This document shows, piece by piece, positions 54,399 to 64,000 of a stretch of 64,000 nt of DNA (positions are counted from its first letter, which is position 1; each line of letters begins with the position of its first letter). A program made the translations under genes and the position numbers. Source of the stretch: Syngnathus acus (Eukaryota > Chordata > Actinopteri > Syngnathiformes > Syngnathidae); the NCBI RefSeq assembly GCF_901709675.1, contig NC_051089.1, forward strand, positions 7,809,476 through 7,873,475. The letters run 5' to 3'. The notes under the pieces are model-generated. The model was not told the DNA's origin and made no database searches. It saw only the letters and a list, made by a program, of their open reading frames with translations.

Positions 54399-57300
54399 AT
54401 GGGGGCTTATCTGTCGCAACCGAACACGACCAAAACCTCCTCAGATGGCGGCAACAGCACCATGAGCTACGGCTTCTCTGCTATGCAGGGCTGGCGTGTT
54501 TCCATGGAGGTGAGCCTCCAGAGCCAAACGAAAGGAAGGACTTGTCTGAAACACTCTATGTTGGAAAACTATGACCAAACATCATCATAATCCATATGCA
54601 CTTACGCATACATCAATCTATGAATATATCAAGGCCGTATTTTGGATTTTATGGACATTAAAGCTTTCCTCGAGCTGCTCACAACAGCTTAATGTTGCTT
54701 AATGAGAAAGAAAACACAGATTGCTGTCATTTGTTATAATCAAGGTGATTTAAGTGGGTTATGATCTGATTGCAGTCTTAGTCTATAGCGATACTCAATG
54801 GCATTCAAGTCTGGGTTAATGTTAATTTGAGTGTGCTTGTGTGTGTAACAGGATGCACACAATTGTATCCCAGATTTTGATGAGAAGACCGCCATGTTTT
54901 CTGTCTATGATGGTCATGGAGGTAAGTGTTGTCGAACACTGTTCATTTAAAAATGAATTGACGCTGTTAAATATGAAGAAACAATCATATTCAGTTACCA
55001 TTTCATTTAGTTTTTTCCTGCTTCTAGCACCAATGCTGACATTTTTATGTTCTACTCTTCCCTTTTAGGAGAAGAGGTGGCTCTCTACTGCTCAAAGTAC
55101 CTTCCGGATGTCATCAAGGAGCAGAAGACCTACAAAGATGGCAAACTACAGAAGGTTGGGCGTGTTTCTGAGAAGAGTACCTTTCTTCACTTGAGATCAC
55201 TCATAGGCTTTGTGTGTTTTTTTTCCAGGCACTGGAGGATGCTTTCTTGGCCATCGACTGCAGGATCACCACAGAAGATGTCATCAAGGAGCTGGTGCAG
55301 ATCGCCGGGCGTCCCATCGAAGAGCCGCCCACTAAAAAAGTGGCAGACGAGGATGATGGTGAGTATATCGTCACTGATGGCAGTCATCCTTGGGTAATTC
55401 CATCTTTCAATATATTGCTGTCCAGTGCTGCTGCTGACAACATTTCTCTTTTCTTTCTGCTTTCTATCCAGTGGACACAGAAGAGGCTGCTTTACTCCAT
55501 GAGGAGGCCACTATGACCATCGAGGAACTGCTCCTCCGTTATGGACAGAATAAAAATGCTAACAAGCCAGCCACTGCTGGCGGGTAAGCTCAATGTCTTT
55601 GTCTTTGAAATATTCAATTGCCAACCATACATGGTCTAATTTCCTCTTCCTTTTTTATTTTTTTTTACTCCAGCGCAACTGTTAAAATGGCACCGGGCCA
55701 GTCTCTGGAAGCCTCTGTACACAAGGGGGAAGGTGAGGAAGGGCCAAAGAAGGAGGAGGCTGTGAACGGAGAGGTGGAAGAGGAGACCAACGGAACAAAG
55801 GACGGCGACGGAACGAAGGACGGCAACGGAACGAAGGACGGCAACGGAACGAAGGACGGCAACGGAACGAAGGACGGCATCGGAACTAAGGGCGGCAATA
55901 GAACGAAGGATGGCAACGGAGCAGACTGTGGGTCCAAGCTGCGGGCGTGCCGCCGAAGGATTAGTGATGAAGGCTGCGGCTCTGGTAAGTTTACTTGAAC
56001 ATGATCATCTCCAGGGATCTCGTTTAAAAATAGTTTCAATCTTGGTGACGTTTGTGCCCTTTTCACCTACACAGCAACTGACTGCGACGGCTCGGGGGGC
56101 TCCAATGGCGAAGAAAAGGCCGCTATTGCAGAGGTCGACGCAGGACCCTCGTGTTCGTCGTCCTCCAAAACCGAAGGCGATTCCAAGTCCAAATTCTTTG
56201 ATGACAGTGAAGAGTCTGAACCGGAGGGGGAAGAAGAAGAGGAGGAAGAGGTGGCAAGTGATGAAGAGGTGAGGGAACAAATTGTTGGGTTGGGTTGGTC
56301 ACCAGTAGAAGCACACGCAGATGTTGTTGTTCAGGGCGGCAGTGAAGAAGGGGAGGAGGCTGACAGCAGTGACCCAGAAGAAGAGGATACTGAAGAGGGG
56401 GAGGAAGACTCAGAGGATGAAGATGAGACAGAAATGAGTCTACCTGGGATGGACGGCAAGGAGGAGGTGTGGATCTGGTGGAAAGATTTAAACTTAAATA
56501 AGTGACGGTTTGATACCCTTTGTCTCTTGTAATTCCAATTTGGGAACGCTTGTGTTTTTTGGGGGGGATGAATTCCAGCCTGGCTCAGATAGCGGCACCA
56601 CTGCCGTTGTGGCTCTGATCCGAGGCAAACAGCTGATTGTGGCCAACGCAGGAGACTCCCGCTGCGTGGTCTCCGAGCGAGGTAACGATCCCGTATTTTG
56701 ATTAGTGTCACATTGGTTATTTAAAGCTAGATTTATGGCACAGATATTTGCTTTTTTGTTATTAGACGTCTGAATGTGTGCCTCGTCTGATCTTTGAATT
56801 CATTTGTTCGAAATATAATGCAACTTCTGGGTTCGCTGCAGGGAAAGCTGTGGATATGTCTTACGACCACAAGCCCGAGGATTGGGTGGAGCTGTCTCGC
56901 ATTAAAAAGGCCGGGGGCAAAGTGACCGTGGACGGACGGGTCAATGGTGGTCTGAACCTTTCCAGAGCCATCGGTACGTACGTGCTCATTGCTCAACGGT
57001 ATAGATGGAACACAATTGAGTACAGTTGTAGAAATAAAAACTATATACGCCTGAGAACGAATACTAATTGCTCGTACAAATACTTAACTACTGTCCTGAT
57101 TTCTTTCTCTCCAGGTGATCATTTCTACAAGAGGAACAAGGTTCTGCCCCCAGAGGAGCAGATGATTTCAGCCATGCCCGACGTGAACGTTCTGACACTC
57201 AATGATGACCATGACTTCATGGTCATCGCCTGCGACGGCATCTGGTGAGGGGATTTAGCTTTCTGCGAAATTGTCGGCGCACGTCGCTGCGCTCGTTACG

Positions 57301-57747
57301 TTTCACCCGTCGCTGAGCCTCGTTTTCCCTCAATCGGATCTTTAGGAATGTGTTGAGCAGTCAGGAGGTGGTCGATTTCATCAGCGAGAGGATCAAGCCA
57401 GATCAGAGCGGCAGCGCCAGACCTCTTTCGTCCATTGTGGAGGAGGTGACGAACCCATCAACCCCCCCCGAAACCCTCCCCAACTAACTTTCTTTTTTTT
57501 CTTTCCCCCCCCCCCCCAGCTGTTGGACCATTGCTTGGCCCCAGACACATCTGGAGATGGGACAGGGTGCGACAACATGACCTGCATGATCATCACCTTC
57601 CGACCACACCCCTGCCACGCTCAGACCCTGTCAGATGACACGAAGAAGCGGAAGCACCCGGAGGGAGAGGAGAATAAGGCGGAGGGAGGAGCCAAGCCCG
57701 AGAACAACGGGAATGACAACAAAAAGCCCAAAAGTGACCAAAAGTAA
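54399..57747 (+). CDS. ppm1g: Protein phosphatase 1G (PP2C gamma, Mg/Mn-dependent)
   Basis: Thirteen coding exons: 54399-54509, 54852-54921, 55069-55154, 55229-55358, 55472-55583, 55674-55984, 56075-56268, 56335-56466, 56579-56681, 56842-56973, 57115-57244, 57346-57445, 57520-57747. All junctions are GT-AG and in phase, giving 612 residues (human 546). The PP2C fold is split by an acidic insert, as is unique to this member. N-terminal half: [33 protein letters not shown] (metal-binding Asp). Insert: exons 6-8, with an 18-bp minisatellite and long Glu/Asp runs. C-terminal half: [64 protein letters not shown], then a Lys-rich tail. The usual functions are nuclear: spliceosome assembly and H2A-H2B dephosphorylation. 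Confidence 0.95.
55792..55917 (+). repeat. In-frame 18-bp minisatellite in ppm1g exon 6
   Basis: Seven consecutive 18-bp units with consensus GGAACGAAGGACGGCAAC encode repeats of G-T-K-D-G-N. Units 2-4 are identical; the first and last three carry one to four changes. The unit length is a multiple of three, so unit gain or loss keeps the frame. The array lies in the acidic/hydrophilic insert between the two halves of the phosphatase domain. Confidence 0.9.
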
Positions 57748-58735
57748 AGAGGAACTCTTTGGGTGCGCCAAGCAGCTGGTCCACCAGAATTGAAGTCCTG
57801 ACCTCACATGATGCTCACTTTCACCATGCAGCAGAAGGTTTTCTGTTTTAGGTGGATCCTCACTTTACACTCACCCTTTCAGTTGTTTCTGTCCTTCGCT
57901 CATATCAGAAAGACCCCCCCTTCCCCAACATACACACACACACACACACACACTCCCCCCCTCACTAATGACTGGCACCTAGAGCAGCTCATCTTTTCCC
58001 AAGCTACATTTGTAGAACGCGTTCCTGACTTTTTCCAAACCCTTTTCTCTACCTGGCTTTTTCACACTTTATTTTTCATGGGAGTTTCCCCAAGACCTGC
58101 ACAATGCTCCTTGGGTGTTATGAAATACTTGACGCCTCCGCCAAGTGCCATAAAAGTTGTGATTTATATCTATTTGTACATCTTTAGACTGTCTGGAGGC
58201 AGAGCTTAGAGGCCAAGTTTGCCGTCACAGGCAGTGATGAGACCAAATGCGTGTTTTGGGTTTAGCACTGCATTGCATTTCTCCGCCCCTTCTTTTTCTT
58301 CATTCCTACAAATGTTCATTGTTTAAATGAATTTCTGGAAGAATTTTGTTTATCTCCCAAAACATTAGACGTCCATCCAGACATTCATTATATCTCTGTT
58401 TTCAATATAATTTTTTTTAGAATAGGATTTATTTTAAGTGAAGGCCATTTGTGCCCAAATAACAGTAGCTCTAAGATTTTTGTGATCTGCAGAGGCGAAG
58501 TTTGTTTTTGAGTGGTACAATTTGGATTCAGTTTTCCCATGGTTCTCTGACTCACCCACATCGCTCATTGTGACTTGAAGTTGGGGTCTCACAGTTCCCT
58601 TTTGTACATAGTTTTCTTCCCTCCAGTCCTTGTACGTGAAGATAAAAATCACTTTTTCTTTGTAATTGTAAGTCAGTGTAACATTTTTGGTGCATTCTCT
58701 TTTGACACCAGTATGTAAGTACATTCAAATAAATT
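57748..58735 (+). other. 3' untranslated region of ppm1g
   Basis: About 980 bases from the stop codon to AATAAA at 58728-58733, with a CA microsatellite at 57932-57953. The minus-strand frame at 58434-58724 lies within it and has no coding support. Confidence 0.6.
58728..58733 (+). terminator. Poly(A) signal of ppm1g
   Basis: Canonical AATAAA followed by a T-run and a second weaker AAATAA word; it fits a 3' UTR of about 1 kb. Confidence 0.55.
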
Positions 58736-58739
58736 TTTT

Positions 58740-60849
58740 TAAATAAGCAAAAGTCTTACTGTATGATGTTTACCATCCTGGTAAAACTGATAAAACCTTG
58801 AATTCTTCAGCTACGTTTCCACACAAATACAAGTCATAATTATGTTATCTGTTGTTTAGAACTTTAGATAATACCAATTTGCAATATGCTGCTTTAGACG
58901 AGCGCTATGGAAAAGTCAGGGACTGGATAACCCCTGGAGTTAAAATACAACCCACTGTTGTTCAGCTTACTTTTAGGTCATTCGGAATGAAGCAGAAATC
59001 CAGCAGAGGGCAGCACAGATGTTTGAATGACAGTTCATCACCTCCCAAAGCAATGAGTAGGGTGGGAGCACTCAAGAGGGCCCAAACGCAACAGCTGCTG
59101 ATCCCAAAACGGCACTGTAACAAAACAAGTAAAATACACAAGAATTTCTTTTTAAAAAGAGTGGAGGCTGACATACTGTACACACTTAACTTGCCACCAC
59201 CAATTTGTTTTATTATGAAAAGCTATTTTGTATCTGCACAAAGATTAGCCTATCCCTGCTTTCCATCCTACTTTAAGTTGCCAAGTGTTCAGCATGCTTG
59301 CCGCTTTCTTCCTATTGGCTGCTTTTTCCTTTTAAAATAATCTTTTTTTTTTTTTTTGCTGCTGCAGGAACAATAGAACGCGTGAGAGGAAATGTACTGT
59401 CCTTGGATTCTAAAAACGTCAGCATGGACACACACACGCACTTCCGCTTGACTTAGGGCAGGATGTTTTTTTGTCCTCACAACGTAGATTAAAGTTTTAG
59501 TGGTGGACCCATTGAGCTGGCTTTGTTCATTGATACAATTAAGGGACTCCCAAATTGTGGGAAAGACCTTGAGGGGCAGTGTGAATGTAATGCTGCTCTT
59601 TGTAGTAATGAATCATCTATCCATTTTCTTTCCAGCGTATCCGCATTTGCGTCACAGGTTAGCTGAAGCGGCCTATCTTAGCTGACTTTGGGCAAGTGGT
59701 TGGGCAGACATTCACACTAATGGTCAATTTAGAGTCTGTAATAAACATAACAAGCATGTTTGGGGAATGTATGAGGAAGGCCAAGTGCTCAGTGACAACC
59801 CACACAAGCATGAGGAGAACATGCAAACTCCACAAAGGAAGTCCGGATGTGCTAACCACGAGTGCGCCGTGCTGCCACAGTCCAAAGTAAATTCAAACAC
59901 TGAAGACGGCCAAAAGTATCTTGAAAACCACAAAAATGTTGAAGATGCACCAGGCAGTGAAATATTGAGAATATACAAATGCTACGAAAGGCTACTTTGT
60001 AACTCAATGTCCAGCTGTGTGTGTGTGGTGGGGCAGACCTAGAATTGCACATATCTGTGTGTGTGTTGGGGGGGCACGGTCCAATATAGTGTGCTGTAGA
60101 CCACAATAGCAGGTTGTAGTTAGACAGTGGGAGCATTCATCATGATCCCAAGTCTTTTTTGGTCACCGGCGCTCGTCGCACTCGCATTGCACGCACCTCA
60201 GCACAGACACATACACGTTCACACACATTCCAGCAGTCGAAGACCTGCAGTCAAAATATCAAATGGGAATGAAAATAAATGACTTGGCATAGAGTGTGCT
60301 TTTCAGAGCCACTTTGATCTGCATTCCTGCTATGTTATTACGGTGCATGCACTTAGTTTTTCATATTTTGCATTTTTCTTGGATTTCCATGATTTTTCAT
60401 GGAAAAAAAACTAACTGTATAATGTTCATCAGTGTTTTAGAATTTTTTTTTAAAGTTTGCACAGAAAAACAACTAAATTAACACATTGAATTAAATTATA
60501 AAAACTAATAGTAATAATTTGCTAATGAGTTGACAAAATGGCGTTCATTCACAAGGCAAATTTCGGGACGCACTCCTCACATGAAACAATGATAACCGGG
60601 AAATGGTTGAAATAGACATGACACGAAGCCAGCGCATTCTCATTAAAAAGCATGATGTCATGGAAATTCTATTTATTTGTTGTTTTGCATTTGAGTTCAA
60701 TGTAAAGCATTTGGTGTTGCTCTTTAAATTTGAAATGAGCCAAACAAAGCATTGATTGATCTCTATCTACCTTAACATACAACAAGTCATACGTGTCACG
60801 TTTATCTTCTTTAAATAGCAAAATATTGCATGCCTAAACACGCGTGCGT

Positions 60850-60850
<1 letters not shown>
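58740..60850. other. Intergenic DNA, no recognised gene
   Basis: AT-rich sequence with an interspersed repeat copy (59640-59935, inverted), a T-run at 59343-59359 and GT-rich patches. The open frame at 58852-59340 has no splice context or family resemblance. Confidence 0.5.
59640..59935 (-). repeat. Inverted copy of a common interspersed repeat
   Basis: On the minus strand it reads CTTTGTGGAGTTTGCATGTT, CTCATGCTTG, then ACATTCCCCAAACATGC and CAGACTCTAAATTGACCATT. These blocks occur in the same order at 15133-15310 and 63630-63800. Confidence 0.5.

Positions 60851-60852
<2 letters not shown>

Positions 60853-60886
<34 letters not shown>
60853..60886. repeat. CA microsatellite (17 units)
   Basis: A perfect CA run. 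It is the complement of the GT run that starts 75 bases further on. Confidence 0.97.
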
Positions 60887-60888
<2 letters not shown>

Positions 60889-60958
60889 CTAACATGCCAT
60901 TGTCAGCTGTTGCTGGCAGGATGTCGGAACATGTCAGCTCCAGACATCCCTTGTATAG

Positions 60959-60960
<2 letters not shown>

Positions 60961-61020
<60 letters not shown>
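60961..61020. repeat. GT microsatellite (30 units)
   Basis: A perfect GT run of 60 bases. The 82- to 131-residue frames crossing it are low-complexity artefacts. Confidence 0.97.
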
Positions 61021-61021
<1 letters not shown>

Positions 61022-63078
61022 TCATTCACCGATGTAAAACAGGAAAACTACATCTCTTCCTTTTTCCCTCTACTCTACTGCCTCAGTTTTTCCTCTCATT
61101 TTTAACCCGCACTTGCATTCTCTGTTCTTCTCCATCCGGAGTGATGCCTTTGTCTGTTCTCATTGTGTCACTTCCTCTCATTCTCATGTACGAACCAGTA
61201 ACATGTTACGCCAGCCCGCATATTTTGTCCTCTTGCTGAGTGTAAATAACCCCAACATAACATAAGAGTTGTTTACTGTCTGCAACACCACCGCTTTCTG
61301 AAATAAATTCCAACTCTGCCAGCTTGAAAATATAGGGTGATGTTTGAAAGAACCAAAAAACCAAGGAAGATAGTATATATATATAAAAAAATAACTTTAA
61401 ATTTTATAATAGTATGATAAATTCAAAGCACTGTATGTGCTATGATGTTCTTGTCTAGGATTTTCCTCAGGTTTTGCATTGAAGTTCTAGATTTAGGGGG
61501 GAGGAGGGCAGGCGGACAAAGTTGTGTATGCAGGTACAAATACAAACACATACTTGGCCTACACTCACTCAGACATAACAAGCAGTTGTTTGATGTACTG
61601 CTACAAGATTACATCACTTTACTTTTTTTTCATTGTCCTGTTCCCATGACTTCTTGCACATTTTGCACCATAAGCATGTTTTATTCTTAGTGGGTGACAG
61701 ATAAAGGGCCATGTTCAAAAAAGTATTAAATGTTCAAACAAAAACAAATGCTCTGAAACCACACTTAAGAAAAAAACAAAACGCTTTATGCCACATGAGG
61801 GGATGCCTTTCATTGTGAGACAAGAACATTTGATTAAAAACATTTTCTCTCCCTTTTCACTTGTAATCATTTGCACATGATTCCGTCACGGCCTTTCCTC
61901 CCCTCTTTATCTCTTTTATTTACTTAGTCACGGAGTAGATTTGGAGCCTTTTGGAAAAAAAAATATTCTTTTGCTGGCAATATGGGTTCACTCAGACTTC
62001 TCTTACTCACTCCAGCACAGACTGATAAGAGAAGATACTTTTCAAGTAAAATATATGGCTGCACTAGAGGCAATTTTACATTTGTGGCAAGTCACACATG
62101 GGCATGGGAAAAAAACTTTCTTTTTCTTCCATTTATTCATCCCTTTTTTTTCCCGCTTTTGCCAAGGGCAAATTTAGTCACACAATTTAGAATCTGCAGT
62201 TCACCGAAGTAAGAAGCATCACCAGTTTCAGTTCACAAAAATGATGAGCAGGGGATTGGTCGTTACCTGAACCTTGCGCAACTGTGACGTCATCTTTAGT
62301 CGACGGGAAGGGGCAAAATGGCCGCCCTATGAAATGGATAAAAACAGGTGGATTTTGCCTGTTAAATTCATATTCCACAAACAAGACATTAATCATAACA
62401 CTGTGTTTTGACTAGTTAGGCTGCACAGAACACATTATAAATATAAATAATAAAAAATATAATTATAAATATAAATAATTTCCGGTTGAGTTCCCTTTAA
62501 AAATTAATTCAAATGTTACAAACCAAAAGTCTAAACAAAATAAAATACTATCTCGAAAAATCCTGATTTATTAAAACCTACCCAACGCTGGTGGAATGGG
62601 CTAAAACGTCACATGCAGTGTGAGCGTTCTCTGGATGTGGAACGTGCAAAGTTGAGCTTTCTCGGCCAGATATTGTCACCTCAACACTTGGCTTCGGCTC
62701 CAGAAACAATCTTCTTGAGAGCCACGTTGCGAATTGAATTCTATCATGACACATTGTCACTGTTAGCATCGCTAAACAAAACATCCACTGTCACCGTGGG
62801 AGCTTCAACGCCAAGGAACATTAATTTGAGTATTTGGTTCCTCAGCGATATGTGCCCATTGTACGAGTGAAAGCGCAGCTGTTCCACGGTCACATGTCAC
62901 ACATAATCCAGCGTTGTTTTTCACGAGAGTCTTGTAACACTGAAAAAGTATTAACTTGGCAACACAATCTGTAGTCATGAATAGAAACATGGTTTGGTAA
63001 TCGATTGTCAGGATAAGAGCTTGTGATTGGGGGAAATTGCCTCGTGACCTGATTGAAAACGGCGGCCGCAGCTGTGAC
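61021..63078. other. Intergenic DNA, no recognised gene
   Basis: AT-rich sequence with a pyrimidine-rich tract (61050-61190). The segment near 62230-62480 (GGGGATTGGTCGTTACCTGA ... AATGGCCGCCCTATGAAATG) has the look of an interspersed repeat, but no second copy occurs in the window. No exon was found. Confidence 0.45.
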
Positions 63079-63398
63079 ACAGGTGTCAAACTCAAGGCCC
63101 GGGGGCCAGATACGGCCCGCCATATCATTTTATGTGGCCCGCAAAGACAAATTGTGCATCAAATTCGTGTCATTACTAGAATTGCAAATTGTCTTCACTT
63201 TTAATATCTTTTTTTTTTTTTAACATTTGACCAGTTTTTACTCATCTGATTTGAAAACGAGTTATTTGTCAGTTTGTTTGGTAGCTTTTACTGTATATAA
63301 TATCAGGTGCTCATACATTTATTTGGGTTGACAGTCATAATGGCCCTCCGAAAGAAGCTATGACTACAATGCGGCCCGTGAAAAAAATGAGTTTGACA
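63079..63398. mobile_element. Second copy of the hAT-type MITE, right terminus lost
   Basis: It is about 320 bp and nearly identical to 7163-7489. The left inverted repeat CACAGGTGTCAAACTCA is intact. On the right the match stops at GAGTTTGACA and is followed by AGCAGCC instead of CCCCTG. No 8-bp duplication is found, which fits loss of the last bases after insertion. Confidence 0.8.
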
Positions 63399-63629
63399 AG
63401 CAGCCTTGACACGGAAATGGAGCATGCAGCTCTCGAATCATATGGAGTGCAGTCTGGTGACGCGTTAGCTCACAGAAGAACGATGTTTATGATTTTTAGA
63501 TAATAGCCGTGCCTGTCCCAACAAATCAGTCACTGCCACGTACTGTAAAAAAAATGATGGAATTCATAATTTATGAGCAGAGATTATTACATAATTTCAG
63601 TCCCAGAGCAGTGTTAGGTCATTTTAGTG

Positions 63630-63800
63630 TGTCGCAGTGGGCTAGTGCTTCGAACAGTCTCACAGCTCTGAAGTTTGGGATTTTAATGTGTGCTACTTCC
63701 TGATTTTGCATGTTCCTTCCTGATTTTGCATGTTCTACCTGTGCCTGCATGGGTTTTCTCCAGATCCTGCGGCTTTCTCCCACATTCCAAAAACATGCCA
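63630..63800 (+). repeat. Copy of a common interspersed repeat
   Basis: CAGTGGGCTAGTGCTTCGAA, TGCCTGCATGGGTTTTCTCC and CCCACATTCCAAAAACATGC are diagnostic blocks of the family also seen at 15133-15310. It contains a direct duplication of TTCCTGATTTTGCATGTTC (63698-63735). Confidence 0.55.
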
Positions 63801-63834
63801 TAACACATTTTCTCACATGCGCTTTAGGAGATTT

Positions 63835-64000
63835 TGTTACGATGTGATGAAGCCAAGTATGAACTTTTTGGCCAAACTTTCAATGGAATGTGTCTGGTGT
63901 AAACACAACACCGGTCCGGTCCGTACCTACAGGGAAGTGTGGTGGGGCAGCATCATGCTCGGGCTTCTTCTGTTGGAACTCTGGCCTTAGTCAAGGTGAA
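63835..64000 (+). mobile_element. Tc1-like transposase remnant, cut by the window end
   Basis: GATGAAGCCAAGTATGAACT, TTTGGCCAAACTTTC, GGCAGCATCATGCTCGGGCT and GCCTTAGTCAAGGTGAA match in order the catalytic region of fish Tc1 transposase genes. Indels and substitutions break the frame. It continues beyond base 64000. Confidence 0.75.

Noticed and set aside
55665-56066. 133-residue minus-strand frame with PSFVPL repeats
   Set aside because: It is the antisense shadow of the ppm1g minisatellite; the 18-bp period keeps all frames open.

Overview
The window is vertebrate nuclear DNA, almost certainly from a ray-finned fish. It has intron-split genes with GT-AG junctions, many CA/GT, GA and CTAT microsatellites, a tRNA-derived SINE, hAT and Tc1-like transposon remnants, and protein sequences closest to vertebrate orthologues. 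I see no prokaryotic, plasmid or viral gene. I found no new biological system. The interest lies in exon structure, isoforms, repeats and regulatory DNA around five protein-coding genes.

Left third: (1) rufy2 on the minus strand (CDS 460-5744) encodes a RUN-domain plus coiled-coil endosomal adaptor. I could chain 14 coding exons in phase into 533 codons ending in a short-form terminal exon with no FYVE finger. A second, phase-compatible first exon lies at 6807-6999. (2) A small secreted three-finger (Ly6/uPAR-type) gene on the plus strand (11686-12577, 3 exons, 89 aa) has its own TATA box and a 178-bp tandem duplication just upstream. Between these lie a hAT-type MITE with intact 8-bp target duplication, a 304-bp CTAT/CTAC array and a SINE.

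Middle: fam120b on the minus strand (18458-26857 coding, probable promoter near 27.86 kb) is a PIN/XPG-like protein. The exon with the usual MGV.G start is not visible. dll1 (Delta) on the plus strand (33981-39675) is complete, with 12 coding exons and 813 aa: signal peptide, MNNL, DSL, EGF repeats, transmembrane segment and the C-terminal ATEV PDZ ligand. fam120b and dll1 are divergent, as DLL1 and FAM120B are in human 6q27, and share about 5.7 kb of upstream DNA holding candidate neural enhancer motifs.

Right third: about 10 kb without a recognised gene (41.1-52.0 kb) carries decayed Tc1 and hAT sequence. Then come mis12 (51997-52822, plus strand, 2 exons, GC-AG intron), a kinetochore subunit, and ppm1g (54399-57747, plus strand, 13 coding exons, 612 aa), a nuclear PP2C phosphatase whose acidic insert holds an in-frame 18-bp minisatellite. 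The last 5 kb is repeats and transposon fragments, and a Tc1 transposase remnant runs off the end.

The genes are not a functional unit. They act in endosomal trafficking, secreted or cell-surface signalling, transcriptional or RNA-linked regulation, Notch signalling, chromosome segregation and dephosphorylation. Only the fam120b/dll1 pair looks like a conserved regulatory neighbourhood. Exon joins were made by eye from splice consensus, reading phase and protein family resemblance; no alignment program was run.
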